A stretch of DNA of 21,094 bases from Candidatus Nanopelagicales bacterium (GCA_030836325.1 JAURQC010000074.1:1-21094), one strand, 5' to 3'. Positions 1-7,676 are shown, numbered from the stretch's first letter. Made by a program: numbers and translations. Notes: generated by a model from the letters alone, not told the origin.

Positions 1-25
1 CCAAATGAGATGGAGTGTCGCCGAC

Positions 26-940
26 ATGCCCGACCTCACCGGTCGGACGGCCATCGTGACAGGTGCCAACTCCGGTCTCGGTTTCTATACGGCCCAGGCG
101 CTGGCCCGCAACGGTGCTTCGGTAACGATGGCGGTTCGCGACGTGGCAAAGGGCAACGCAGCTCGCGAGGTCATGGGTCCAGTGCGGGGCAACGTGGATG
201 TCTGGCGGCTGGACCTCAGTGACCTGGGCTCGGCTCGGACGTTCGCCGAGCAATGGTCTCAGAACCATGAGACGGGCCTGGACCTCCTCATCAACAACGC
301 CGGCATCATGGCGATTCCCCGCCGGGAAAGTACAGACGGTCATGAGATGCAATTCGCCACTAATCACCTCGGGCACTTCGCTCTTACTGGGCTCTTGCTT
401 CCAGCGTTGGTGGCGATCCCTCACTCGCGCGTGGTGAATGTTTCCTCCGGCGCCCACCGGATGGCTCGGCGCATAAACTTTGACGATCTCATGGGTGTGC
501 GGAAGTACAGCAAGTGGGGCGCATACGGACAGAGCAAACTCGCCAACCTGCTCTTCACATCGGAGTTGCAGCGACGCTTGGCAGCCAACGACCTCACCGT
601 CACTTGTTCGGCAGCGCACCCTGGCTACGCCGCCACCAACTTGCAGGGGGTCGGACCGGCGATGAGCAGTGCTCCAGGTGCCAGCCTGGAAGGCAAGGTC
701 ACCGCGTTGGCGAACAAATTGATCGCCCAGTCACCACAGATGGGAGCACTCCCCTCGCTATTCGCCGCGACGATGCCCGGCCTTCCGGGTAATTCCTATG
801 TCGGTCCGGGTGGTTTCGGTGAAATGCGTGGGCACCCGAAACTGGTTGACCGATCGGAGGCAGCGAAGGATCCTGCCCAAGCGGCGCGACTCTGGGAGGT
901 CAGCGAGGATCTCACCGGCGTTCGCTTCCCACTCGACTAA
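26..940 (+). CDS. Short-chain dehydrogenase/reductase (SDR), retinol dehydrogenase-like
   Basis: This is a classical NAD(P)-dependent SDR of 304 residues, probably cytosolic; the substrate cannot be read from sequence. The Rossmann cofactor motif TGANSGLG is at residues 12-19, NNAG at 90-93, the catalytic serine is in NVSSG (about 138-142), and the catalytic YGQSK pair is Y167/K171. The overall pattern (NHLGHF, then AAHPGYAATNL near 197-206) is typical of the retinol dehydrogenase/WW-domain-oxidoreductase-like branch. An in-frame ATG at position 5 would add seven residues. I prefer the ATG at 26 because MPDLTGRTAIVTG is a normal SDR N-terminus and a GGAG lies at 12-15. A second oxidoreductase follows within 13 bp, so the two are probably co-transcribed and may act on related substrates. 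The promoter lies outside the window or is not visible. Confidence 0.9.
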   Translation: MPDLTGRTAIVTGANSGLGFYTAQALARNGASVTMAVRDVAKGNAAREVMGPVRGNVDVWRLDLSDLGSARTFAEQWSQNHETGLDLLINNAGIMAIPRRESTDGHEMQFATNHLGHFALTGLLLPALVAIPHSRVVNVSSGAHRMARRINFDDLMGVRKYSKWGAYGQSKLANLLFTSELQRRLAANDLTVTCSAAHPGYAATNLQGVGPAMSSAPGASLEGKVTALANKLIAQSPQMGALPSLFAATMPGLPGNSYVGPGGFGEMRGHPKLVDRSEAAKDPAQAARLWEVSEDLTGVRFPLD

Positions 941-942
941 TC

Positions 943-947
943 AGGAA
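943..947 (+). promoter_or_regulatory. Ribosome binding site supporting a TTG start
   Basis: AGGAA lies six bases before the TTG at 954, whereas the first in-frame ATG (972) has no purine-rich stretch in the usual window. This decides the start of the following oxidoreductase in favour of TTG. Confidence 0.45.
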
Positions 948-953
948 CTTCAC

Positions 954-1991
954 TTGGCTACCGCGTCACGTATGTTCGCTGTACGGCTGCATGGTCACGG
1001 TGGCCTAGAGCAGCTCGTTTTCGAAGAAGTCCCGGTTCCGCAACCAGGCCCCGACGATGTCGTCATTCGCGTCGGCGCTTCCTCGGTCAACAACACCGAT
1101 ATCAACACTCGCATCGGCTGGTACTCCAAGTCAGAAGCCGACCAACTGACCTCGTGGTCGGGTACCGGAATGACGTTTCCTCGAATCCAAGGTGCCGACT
1201 GTTGCGGGCGCATCGTCGCGGTTGGGGCGAGGGTTGATCCAGGTCGAATTGGGCAACGTGTGCTCGTTCGGACCATGCAAGAACCCGAGGTGATCAACGG
1301 AGCCACAAGGCAGGTGACCCTTGGCTCCGAGATCGACGGTGCCTTCGCGCAATTCGTCACCGTCCGCTCATCCGAGGCTTTCACCATCGAGAGCCCCCTC
1401 ACCGACGTCGAGCTAGCGACTTTCCCGTGCGCGTATTCCACCGCCGAAGGCCTGCTACAACGAGCGAATGTGGCTGGCGATGACGTACTGATCACGGGCG
1501 CATCCGGAGGAGTGGGATCCGCCCTCGTTCAGCTCGCCGCGATGCGGGGGGCTCGAATCTCGGCGGTGGCTAGTTCTCGCCACCATGACGCACTTCGTCA
1601 CCTGGGAGCCACCACCGTGGTCACCCGGGGCGCCGACGTGTGCCGTGAGCTCGGCGAGTCGACGATGGACGTAGTTATCGACGTCGTCGGCGGGCCCGAA
1701 TTCCCATCGCTTCTGAGAGCACTGAAACCCGGGGGTAGATACGCGACGTCAGGGGCAGTCGGCGGAGCCATTGTGGATCTTGATCTCCGCGATCTCTATC
1801 TGAAGGACCTCACGCTCTTCGGCTGCACTTTCCACTCTCGGTCAGTATTCGAAGACCTCATCGGGTACATCGAGGCGGGAAAACTCAAGCCGCTCCTTGC
1901 CGACATCTACCCGCTCAAAGATCTCGCGCTAGCCCAGGAGCGGTTCGGAGCCAAGGATTTCGTCGGAAAGATTGGAATCACTATCCCCTGA
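954..1991 (+). CDS. Medium-chain dehydrogenase/reductase, quinone oxidoreductase/zinc-independent ADH type
   Basis: This NAD(P)H-dependent oxidoreductase has 345 residues from the TTG start. It has an N-terminal GroES-like domain (about 8-135) and a Rossmann domain with the cofactor loop GASGGVG at 182-188, followed by a quinone oxidoreductase-like C-terminus ending in KDFVGKIGITIP. I do not see the cluster of four structural-zinc cysteines of classical alcohol dehydrogenases, so it is probably of the zinc-independent quinone-reductase/enoyl-reductase type. The TTG at 954 has an AGGAA six bases upstream; the ATG at 972 would give a protein six residues shorter without a visible binding site. 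It lies 13 bp after the SDR stop and is probably co-transcribed with it. The substrate is unknown. tRNA-Tyr on the opposite strand follows, and no convincing terminator separates them. Confidence 0.87.
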   Translation: MATASRMFAVRLHGHGGLEQLVFEEVPVPQPGPDDVVIRVGASSVNNTDINTRIGWYSKSEADQLTSWSGTGMTFPRIQGADCCGRIVAVGARVDPGRIGQRVLVRTMQEPEVINGATRQVTLGSEIDGAFAQFVTVRSSEAFTIESPLTDVELATFPCAYSTAEGLLQRANVAGDDVLITGASGGVGSALVQLAAMRGARISAVASSRHHDALRHLGATTVVTRGADVCRELGESTMDVVIDVVGGPEFPSLLRALKPGGRYATSGAVGGAIVDLDLRDLYLKDLTLFGCTFHSRSVFEDLIGYIEAGKLKPLLADIYPLKDLALAQERFGAKDFVGKIGITIP

Positions 1992-2025
1992 CCTGGGGCA
2001 TGACCACAAGATCCCTGAAGCGACG

Positions 2026-2111
2026 TGGTGGCAGGTGCAGGATTCGAACCTGCGTAGGCGTAAGCCGACGGATTTACAGTCCGCTCCCATTGGCCGCTCG
2101 GGCAACCTGCC
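2026..2111 (-). tRNA. tRNA-Tyr (anticodon GUA)
   Basis: On the minus strand this reads as a class II tRNA of 86 bases including an encoded CCA. The acceptor stem pairs GGCAGGT (2111-2105) with ACCTGCC (2036-2030). The anticodon loop is CTGTAAA with GTA as anticodon, on a five-pair stem with one G-T pair. A long variable arm follows, then the T-arm with loop TTCGAAT. The discriminator base is A and CCA is encoded at 2028-2026. It lies 54 bp downstream of the HAD-hydrolase stop on the same strand, so it may be read through from that gene or have its own promoter; I could not identify one with confidence. Confidence 0.97.
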
Positions 2112-2165
2112 TTGCTGTGCGACGCCTGTCTAACAGCGCGTGAAACCTTACAGGTGAGACTTTCC

Positions 2166-2813
2166 TTACCGTAGGCCGACTCCGGTGAGCGCCTGCCGCA
2201 TCGAAACCTCGGTGGTGATCTGTCTGCGAACGTCGCCTGCGAACCCATCGGGCGGCACGCCGACAAACCCTGCCCCAGCGGCAAGGGCAGCCTCGGCGTC
2301 CCAAGTCGAGTCACCAATCATCACGACATCACTCACGGCGACGCCGAGCAATCGACAAGCTTCCTGAACGCCGTCGGGTTCGGGTTTCGGCTTGATCTGG
2401 GGATCACGTCCGACCACAAAATCAATCTCCCGGCCGATTTGAAGATCGTGGTAACCCAGTACCCCGATGGCAACATCAGTCGGAAGCAACGTGATCACGG
2501 CCGTTGGGATGGCAGCAAGGCTCCCGCGAACATCATCCACAGTTGGCATCAGATGGGACTGGGGTATTGCTGCGCGCTCATGAACTGCGATCGCATTGGA
2601 GATCTGTAGCCAACGAGGGTCACCGAGAAATGCGTGCAGCACCCCCATGCACGCGACAGTGGCGCGATCCCAATCGGTGGTGGGCACATCCGCGTCCGCC
2701 CACTCCCCCACAAGCGTCTGCACATCGGCAAGGGCTGCACGGTAATCGGTGAACGACTGCAGATCGACAAGGGTGCGATCAAGGTCGAGGAGTAAAGCCC
2801 GCGGCGTCGACAT
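2166..2813 (-). CDS. HAD-superfamily hydrolase
   Basis: This is a 215-residue HAD phosphatase-like protein, probably a cytosolic Mg-dependent phosphohydrolase acting on a small phosphorylated metabolite. Visible motifs are motif I DLDRT with nucleophile D10 and acid/base D12, motif II T108 at the end of a hydrophobic strand, motif III lysine in KPKPEP (141-146), and motif IV GDSTWD with D168 and D172. A helical cap lies between about 18 and 90, the arrangement of phosphoglycolate phosphatase/pyrophosphatase-like members. The frame stays open far upstream, but that part is antisense to the YajQ gene. I chose the ATG at 2813, directly before the family-typical N-terminus. An ATG at 2840 would add nine residues; neither has a clear Shine-Dalgarno. 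It is divergent from yajQ with about 100 bp between them. The substrate is unknown. Confidence 0.85.
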   Translation of the reverse strand: MSTPRALLLDLDRTLVDLQSFTDYRAALADVQTLVGEWADADVPTTDWDRATVACMGVLHAFLGDPRWLQISNAIAVHERAAIPQSHLMPTVDDVRGSLAAIPTAVITLLPTDVAIGVLGYHDLQIGREIDFVVGRDPQIKPKPEPDGVQEACRLLGVAVSDVVMIGDSTWDAEAALAAGAGFVGVPPDGFAGDVRRQITTEVSMRQALTGVGLR

Positions 2814-2912
2814 AAACTCAGGTTCCCACGCGAGCAACATCCGCTGTGCCGATTGCCTCAATCGTTCCCGCGCGTCGCAGTAGGGTCGAGGCTGCAAACT
2901 CGAGGAGGAGCA

Positions 2913-3404
2913 ATGGCCGACAGCAGTTTCGACATCGTGAGTGAAGTGGATAAGCAAGAGGCGGATAACGCCCTCAACCAGGCCGCTAAAGAGGTCTCTC
3001 AGCGTTTCGACTTCAAGAACACCGGGACCACCATCGAGTGGAAGAGCGACATGGTCGTGGAGATCACGTCCTCGACCGAAGAACGCGCAAGCGCCGCCCT
3101 CGATGTGCTGAAGGACAAGATCGTCAAGCGGGGCATCAGCCTCAAGGCCTTCGACCACGGCGACCCACGCTCCTCCGGCAAGGAGTACAAAATCAACGGT
3201 ACGTTCAAGTCGGGTATCTCCTCCGACCAAGCTAAAAAACTCAGCAAGATCATCCGCGACGAAGGGCCAAAGGGCGTCAAGACCCAAATCCAGGGCGACG
3301 AACTTCGCGTAACTCACAAGAGCCGCGATGCACTCCAGGACGTCATCGCCCTCGTCAAAGGATCGGATCTCGACTTCGCGGTCCAGTTCGTCAACTACCG
3401 CTAG
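2913..3404 (+). CDS. yajQ: YajQ family (UPF0234) nucleotide/RNA-binding protein
   Basis: This 163-residue protein matches the YajQ family over its full length and has the usual size. The signature N-terminus [16 protein letters not shown] is followed by the paired-domain pattern containing FDFKNT near 32-37, KRGI near 72-75 and the C-terminal [11 protein letters not shown]. Family members bind RNA or nucleotides, and one characterised Xanthomonas homologue is a cyclic-di-GMP effector; the role here cannot be deduced. The start is fixed by a strong GAGGAGG at 2902-2908 before the ATG at 2913, so the longer open frame from 2853 is not used. It is divergent from the HAD hydrolase. Its 3' end overlaps the 3' end of the NuoI-like ferredoxin gene on the other strand by 14 bp. 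Confidence 0.95.
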   Translation: MADSSFDIVSEVDKQEADNALNQAAKEVSQRFDFKNTGTTIEWKSDMVVEITSSTEERASAALDVLKDKIVKRGISLKAFDHGDPRSSGKEYKINGTFKSGISSDQAKKLSKIIRDEGPKGVKTQIQGDELRVTHKSRDALQDVIALVKGSDLDFAVQFVNYR

Positions 3405-3729
3405 GCCACCAGCGAGCCAAATCTTCTGTGTGCTGACACAGATCGGAACGGTCCGCGGCTGGGTAATCAAACTGACTTCGCCATTCCAGTGCATCGAACG
3501 GGCAGACTTCGATGCAGATTCCGCAGTACATGCACAGCCCGTAATCGATAGCAAAGTCATCGAGAACGTTCATCTTGCGGGGCCGCCGCGCGCCCTCCTC
3601 CGTGACCTCCTCGGTATGCGACTCCAGGGTGATGCACCAGGAAGGACATTCCCGAACGCACAACATGCACGACGTGCAAGCCTCAGGAAGTAGCGCAATC
3701 ACATTGCGCTTGCCCACAACGTCACTCAT
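3391..3729 (-). CDS. NuoI-like 2x[4Fe-4S] ferredoxin-domain protein (stand-alone paralogue)
   Basis: This small iron-sulfur protein of 112 residues carries two complete CxxCxxCxxxCP motifs (C18/C21/C24/C28 and C66/C69/C72/C76). It should therefore bind two [4Fe-4S] clusters, as NuoI and hydrogenase polyferredoxin subunits do. It is shorter than the real NuoI of this genome (177 residues, 17614-18147) and lacks its N-terminal helix and long tail. There is no transmembrane segment. The start ATG at 3729 lies 8 bp inside the end of the NuoC-like gene, giving translational coupling. It is the last gene of the nuoB-like/nuoC-like/nuoI-like trio and probably passes electrons between a soluble donor and the NuoB-like N2-type cluster. 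Whether it works in complex I, in another complex or as a free ferredoxin is unknown. The last 14 bp overlap yajQ tail to tail. Confidence 0.85.
   Translation of the reverse strand: MSDVVGKRNVIALLPEACTSCMLCVRECPSWCITLESHTEEVTEEGARRPRKMNVLDDFAIDYGLCMYCGICIEVCPFDALEWRSQFDYPAADRSDLCQHTEDLARWWPSGS
3425..3442. other. Small inverted repeat just past the yajQ stop
   Basis: A perfect 7-bp stem (TCTGTGT/ACACAGA) with a 4-base loop begins 20 bp after the yajQ stop, inside the 3' end of the NuoI-like gene. There is no T-run on the plus strand and the stem is not GC-rich, so it is at best a weak terminator or RNA-end structure. It could equally be chance. Confidence 0.25.
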
Positions 3730-4198
3730 CGTCAACCCATTCGGCGCGAACACCTGGAGGCAACTTTCGACGGCGCGACCGCTCGTTTTGGTCGCGACCC
3801 GGCCACGGAGTGTCCACTCGCGCAGTCAAAGCCGAGGTCTTGCGTAGCGGTGCGGACAAAGCCGGGGTACGAGCTTGTCGCCACAGCAGCGGCTCAAGAT
3901 CTCCGCGATCGGTGAACTCGATCCCGAACATCTCAGATGTTTCACGCTCGTGCCAATCAGCCCCGGGGAAGCGCGCCACCACGCTGGGCGCTCGAGGAGC
4001 CTCCACGTCGAGTTCACATCTCAACATCTCAGCATTTCCCGACCCGGGATCTACGAGATGCACGAGCAGATAGAGCCGATCGGCGGTGTCGACTGCCGTC
4101 AGCCAATCCACGACATCCAGGCCACGTTCTGCTCGCTCATTGCAGGACTCGACCCAATCGTCAACAAGAACATCCACGATCACATCTGTGGCGTTCAT
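3722..4198 (-). CDS. NuoC-like (complex I 30-kDa subunit family) protein, stand-alone paralogue
   Basis: This 158-residue protein carries the 30-kDa-subunit signature: WHERETSEMFGIEF at 82-95, then a GDLEPLLW segment (99-106) and APLRKTSAL (116-124), corresponding to the HPDLR...PLRKDYPL end of canonical NuoC. The C-terminus is a basic, proline-containing tail (about 133-158). It is soluble, with no membrane segment or cofactor motif, and is probably a scaffold that docks the NuoB-like subunit. The ATG at 4198 overlaps the TGA of the NuoB-like gene by 4 bp, and the NuoI-like gene starts 8 bp before its stop. Longer in-frame extensions upstream lie opposite the NuoB-like gene and are rejected. 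The main nuoC is not in this window; by usual gene order it should lie beyond nuoG. Confidence 0.83.
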   Translation of the reverse strand: MNATDVIVDVLVDDWVESCNERAERGLDVVDWLTAVDTADRLYLLVHLVDPGSGNAEMLRCELDVEAPRAPSVVARFPGADWHERETSEMFGIEFTDRGDLEPLLWRQARTPALSAPLRKTSALTARVDTPWPGRDQNERSRRRKLPPGVRAEWVDDE

Positions 4199-4614
4199 CG
4201 ATCCGCCATCGAATCGACGATTCGCTCCAATTCGGCCACGAGTGCCTCTGGACGTGGCGGACACCCGGGTACATAGGAGAGCACCTGTGCGTTTGTAAGA
4301 ACGTCGTCCAGGCCGGTCACCACACTCGGAGCATCCCAGTAAGGCCCGCCGCTTGTCGCACACGCACCGAAACTCACGACGGCAACCGATCCATGACCGG
4401 AATAGTCGTCGTACATGCGTCGAAGGGCTGGCTCAAGTGCCTTCGTGATGGTTCCAGCGACCACCACAATGGTGTGACGAGTCTCGTCCCCGGCACCGTG
4501 CATCGCCTCGATAAGTCCGCGCTGCGCTGCAGCCTCAACCTCAAGGGTGCAACAGGCAAGACCAGCCCCGACAACGTCGATCGCCACTTCGGGACGGGAA
4601 GCCAATCGCCACAC
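4195..4614 (-). CDS. NuoB-like (complex I 20-kDa/N2-cluster subunit family) protein, stand-alone paralogue
   Basis: This homologue of NuoB and the small subunits of energy-converting hydrogenases has 139 residues. All four N2-cluster ligands are present: adjacent C21/C22 in GLACCTLE, C85 in GACATSGG, and C118 in VPGCPPRPEAL. It should therefore bind an N2-type [4Fe-4S] cluster. It is shorter than canonical NuoB (usually about 160-200 residues), mainly at the N-terminus. The start is uncertain. GTG at 4614 is the first standard start codon after the in-frame stop at 4648-4650, and no strong Shine-Dalgarno precedes it. It is the first gene of the trio and is divergent from korA across 132 bp. 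No NuoD or [NiFe] large-subunit partner is encoded nearby, which is odd because NuoB normally packs against that subunit. Confidence 0.84.
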   Translation of the reverse strand: MWRLASRPEVAIDVVGAGLACCTLEVEAAAQRGLIEAMHGAGDETRHTIVVVAGTITKALEPALRRMYDDYSGHGSVAVVSFGACATSGGPYWDAPSVVTGLDDVLTNAQVLSYVPGCPPRPEALVAELERIVDSMADR

Positions 4615-4746
4615 GTGCCGCAGGCTATCCCGCCCGAGTATTGATGATCACGATTCGGATACCGCCGTGGTGCTGCAAAAGGAAAGGGACCAGAATGTGG
4701 CATAGAGAGAACCCCCTAATCATCTGTTTCACGAGGAAGCGGTGGC
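4615..4746. promoter_or_regulatory. Divergent intergenic region between the NuoB-like gene and korA
   Basis: This 132-bp spacer must hold the promoters of both the nuoB/C/I-like trio and korAB unless one is transcribed from elsewhere. The part next to korA is visibly AT-richer and ends in GAGGAAG (4733-4739), the korA ribosome binding site. I see a TGATCA palindrome at 4645-4650 and a loose GTAT/ATAC pair (4638-4641, 4659-4662), but no -10/-35 pair good enough to call. Shared regulation of the two units is an inference from the arrangement. Confidence 0.4.
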
Positions 4747-6621
4747 ATGACCAAGCAGGTTGTCGAGGTCGATCGCGTCGTCATCCGATTCGCCGGCGAT
4801 TCCGGCGACGGAATGCAACTGACCGGAGACCGATTCACATCCGAAGCGGCATGGATGGGCAACGACCTGCTCACCCTGCCCAACTTCCCGGCCGAGATCC
4901 GCGCCCCAGCCGGAACCTTGCCCGGTGTCTCAAGCTTCCAGCTGGCTTTCGCCGACCACGACATCACGACCCCGGGTGATCAGCCAAACGTCCTAGTGGC
5001 CATGAACCCTGCAGCCCTCAAGGCGAACATCGGCGACCTTCCCCGCGGATCTGATCTCATCGTCAACACCGACGAGTTCACCAAGCGCAATCTGGAGAAG
5101 GTCGGCTACACCCAAAGCCCCTTGGAGGACGACTCCTTGGAGGCCTACCGCCTCCATCCCATCGCGCTCACCTCGATGACAGTCGAAGCGCTGAAGGAAT
5201 TCGACATCACAAAGAAGGAAGCAGAGCGGGCAAAGAACATGTTCGCCCTCGGCCTACTTCTGTGGCTCTACCACCGACCGACTGAGGGAACGATCGAATT
5301 CCTCGAGAAGAAATTCGCCAGCAAGCCCGAAATCATGAAGGCGAACATCGCTGCATTCCAGGCTGGCTGGTCCTACGGCGAGACCACCGAGGAGTTCTCG
5401 GTTCAGTACGAAGTAAAGCCGGCTCCCATGGAAACCGGCACTTACCGGAACATCACCGGGAATCTCGCCTTGTCCTACGGGCTCATCGCTGCCTCGGAGA
5501 AGTCTGGACTTCGACTCTTCCTCGGGTCCTACCCGATCACGCCGGCGTCGGACATCCTGCATGAACTCAGCAAGCACAAGCGGTTCGGCGTGATGACATT
5601 CCAGGCCGAGGACGAAATCGCCGGCATCGGTGCGGCGCTCGGGGCCTCCTATGGCGGCTCACTCGGAGTCACAACTACGTCAGGCCCAGGCATCGCCCTG
5701 AAGTCCGAGACCATCGGGCTGGCAGTCTCGCTCGAACTTCCACTACTCGTAGTCAATGTTCAGCGCGGTGGACCCTCGACCGGACTGCCCACAAAGACCG
5801 AGCAATCCGACCTGCTCCAGGCGATGTTCGGACGAAACGGAGAATCACCAGTCCCGATCGTCGCGCCTCAGAGCCCATCCGACTGTTTCGACGCAGCCCT
5901 CGAGGCGGCTCGCATAGCGATCACGTACCGCACGCCCGTGTTCCTACTGTCCGACGGCTACCTAGCCAACGGCTCTGAGCCTTGGCAACTTCCCGACGTC
6001 GATGCGTTGCCTAGCATCGATCCAAACTTCGCGACCGAGCCGAACCACACCAAGGAGGACGGCTCATCTGAGTTCTGGGCCTACCAGCGCGACCCCGAAA
6101 CACTGGCCCGTCCCTGGGCCATCCCAGGAACCGCAGGCCTTGAACACCGCATTGGCGGCCTTGAGAAGGCTGATGGCTCGGGAAACATCTCCTACGATCC
6201 CGAGAACCACGATCACATGGTTCGCCTCCGACAAGCCAAGGTCGACGCAATAGCGGACTCGATCCCCGATATCGAGGTGGAAGACCCCAGCGGAGAAGCC
6301 CGGATTCTCATTCTCGGTTGGGGATCCACCTACGGACCCATCGGTGCTGCCTGCCAGATCGCCCGACGCTCCGGCATCAAGGTCGCCCAGGCGCACCTAC
6401 GGCATTTGAACCCGTTCCCGAAAAACCTAGGCGAGGTCCTTCGGTCCTACGAACGCGTTGTGGTGCCCGAGATGAACCTCGGGCAGTTGAACATGCTGCT
6501 GCGCTCTGCGTTCCTCGTCGACACGTACGGCTACAACCAAGTCCGAGGCTTGCCCTTCAAGTCGTCAGAACTCGTAGATGTAATAACCGAACTTTCCCAG
6601 CAGATGGAGGAGTCGCGATGA
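4747..6621 (+). CDS. korA: 2-oxoacid:ferredoxin oxidoreductase, fused gamma-alpha subunit (2-oxoglutarate type)
   Basis: KorA and KorB together oxidatively decarboxylate a 2-oxoacid with CoA and reduce ferredoxin, giving a CoA-dependent, NAD-independent route through the TCA cycle in aerobic actinobacteria. The 624-residue protein has the gamma domain at the N-terminus (GDSGDG at 17-22, gamma family pattern to about 200). The pyrimidine-binding alpha domain follows from about 235, with YPITPASDI at 262-270, QAEDEI at 286-291, TSGPG at 311-315 and GPSTGLPTKTEQSDL at 342-356. The C-terminal domain ends with MNLGQLNMLLRS and GYNQVRGLPF. No ferredoxin domain is fused. The ATG at 4747 has a GAGGAAG seven bases upstream. 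The stop overlaps the korB start (ATGA). 2-Oxoglutarate as substrate rests on family resemblance to actinobacterial KorA; other 2-oxoacids are not excluded. Confidence 0.93.
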   Translation: MTKQVVEVDRVVIRFAGDSGDGMQLTGDRFTSEAAWMGNDLLTLPNFPAEIRAPAGTLPGVSSFQLAFADHDITTPGDQPNVLVAMNPAALKANIGDLPRGSDLIVNTDEFTKRNLEKVGYTQSPLEDDSLEAYRLHPIALTSMTVEALKEFDITKKEAERAKNMFALGLLLWLYHRPTEGTIEFLEKKFASKPEIMKANIAAFQAGWSYGETTEEFSVQYEVKPAPMETGTYRNITGNLALSYGLIAASEKSGLRLFLGSYPITPASDILHELSKHKRFGVMTFQAEDEIAGIGAALGASYGGSLGVTTTSGPGIALKSETIGLAVSLELPLLVVNVQRGGPSTGLPTKTEQSDLLQAMFGRNGESPVPIVAPQSPSDCFDAALEAARIAITYRTPVFLLSDGYLANGSEPWQLPDVDALPSIDPNFATEPNHTKEDGSSEFWAYQRDPETLARPWAIPGTAGLEHRIGGLEKADGSGNISYDPENHDHMVRLRQAKVDAIADSIPDIEVEDPSGEARILILGWGSTYGPIGAACQIARRSGIKVAQAHLRHLNPFPKNLGEVLRSYERVVVPEMNLGQLNMLLRSAFLVDTYGYNQVRGLPFKSSELVDVITELSQQMEESR

Positions 6622-7676
6622 CAACCGAAGCGTTCCCCGCACTGTCCCTCGTGCCGAAGTCGGACGTGGAGATGAAGGCCAAGGACTTCAAGACCGATCA
6701 AGAAGTCCGCTGGTGCCCCGGCTGCGGCGACTACGCGATTCTCGCTGCCGTCCAAGGCTTCATGCCCGAGATGGGCCTCAAGCGCGAGAACATCGTGTTC
6801 GTCTCAGGAATCGGCTGTTCGTCACGCTTCCCGTATTACATGAACACCTACGGTGTGCACAGCATCCATGGGCGCGCTCCGGCTATCGCCACGGGACTTG
6901 CCACCACGCGACCCGACCTGTCGGTGTGGGTTGTGACAGGTGACGGCGACGCCCTGAGCATCGGTGGAAACCACCTCATCCATGCCCTACGACGCAACGT
7001 GAATCTAAAAATCCTGCTGTTCAACAACCGGATCTACGGCCTCACCAAAGGCCAGTACTCTCCCACCTCCGAGCAGGGCAAGGTCACTAAGAGCACGCCT
7101 CAGGGATCCGTCGACTACGCCTTCAACCCAGTCTCGGTGGCACTTGGTGCCGAAGCCACGTTCGTTGCTCGGACAATCGACTCCGACCGAAAGCACCTCA
7201 CGGACGTTTTGCGCGCTGCGGCTGCCCACGAAGGCTCGGCGCTGGTTGAGATCTACCAGAACTGCAACATCTTCAACGACGGTGCCTGGGAGCCGCTCAA
7301 GGAAAACGACGTTCGCGAGGACAACCTGATTCGGCTCGAGCACGATCAGCCGATCATCTTTGGCAATCAGCAAGACAAGTGCGTGATCCGCGACATCGAC
7401 GGCCATTTGCAGGTGAAAACGATCGCTGAAGTCGACCAGTCGGAAATCATCATCTTCGATGCCCACGCGAAGGATCCCGGACTGGCGTTCGGCCTCTCGC
7501 GGCTCTACAACCCGCGCACGCTCACGAACACCCCGATCGGCATCTTCCGGGACGTCACGCATCGAGAGGCATACGACCGCATGGCTCAGCAGCAGGTGGC
7601 TGATGTCATCGAAGCCGAGGGTCCGGGCGACTTACGCACGTTGCTGCACGGCAGCGACACCTGGACCATCAACTGA
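6618..7676 (+). CDS. korB: 2-oxoacid:ferredoxin oxidoreductase, beta subunit (thiamine-diphosphate binding)
   Basis: This 352-residue catalytic beta subunit binds thiamine diphosphate and a [4Fe-4S] cluster. CPGCGD at 33-38 supplies two cluster cysteines and C67 (GIGCSS) a third. GDGD at 108-111 begins the Mg-thiamine diphosphate motif, which continues to the LLFNNRIYGLTKGQYSPT segment. A further conserved cysteine lies in the NCNIFNDGAW region. The ATG at 6618 overlaps the korA TGA by 4 bp and is preceded by GGAGGAG at 6606-6612, so the longer frame upstream (from 6318) is a shadow of korA. It is translationally coupled to korA. The reduced ferredoxin it makes is a plausible electron donor for the neighbouring NuoB/C/I-like proteins. 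The RarD-type transporter follows without a gap. Confidence 0.94.
   Translation: MTTEAFPALSLVPKSDVEMKAKDFKTDQEVRWCPGCGDYAILAAVQGFMPEMGLKRENIVFVSGIGCSSRFPYYMNTYGVHSIHGRAPAIATGLATTRPDLSVWVVTGDGDALSIGGNHLIHALRRNVNLKILLFNNRIYGLTKGQYSPTSEQGKVTKSTPQGSVDYAFNPVSVALGAEATFVARTIDSDRKHLTDVLRAAAAHEGSALVEIYQNCNIFNDGAWEPLKENDVREDNLIRLEHDQPIIFGNQQDKCVIRDIDGHLQVKTIAEVDQSEIIIFDAHAKDPGLAFGLSRLYNPRTLTNTPIGIFRDVTHREAYDRMAQQQVADVIEAEGPGDLRTLLHGSDTWTIN

Noticed and set aside
1985..1998. CCCC/GGGG inverted repeat after the medium-chain oxidoreductase as a terminator
   Set aside because: Only four pairs, no T-run, and it begins inside the last codons of the gene.
2814..3560. Open frame extending the HAD hydrolase upstream on the minus strand to 464 residues
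   Set aside because: The extension runs antisense through yajQ, carries no HAD-like sequence, and the family N-terminus begins at the ATG at 2813.
4195..4614. NuoB-like gene as the real nuoB of the main operon or as a pseudogene
   Set aside because: The main nuo genes here run G to N in standard order, which places nuoB outside the window. All cluster ligands and the frame are intact, so decay is unlikely.
3937..4644. Plus-strand open frame of 235 codons opposite the NuoB/C-like genes
   Set aside because: The composition is typical of an antisense shadow, with no recognisable domain; the minus-strand frames carry clear motifs.
6318..6617. Upstream extension of korB on the plus strand
   Set aside because: It lies in another frame of korA. 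The ATG at 6618 with GGAGGAG and the family N-terminus is the real start.
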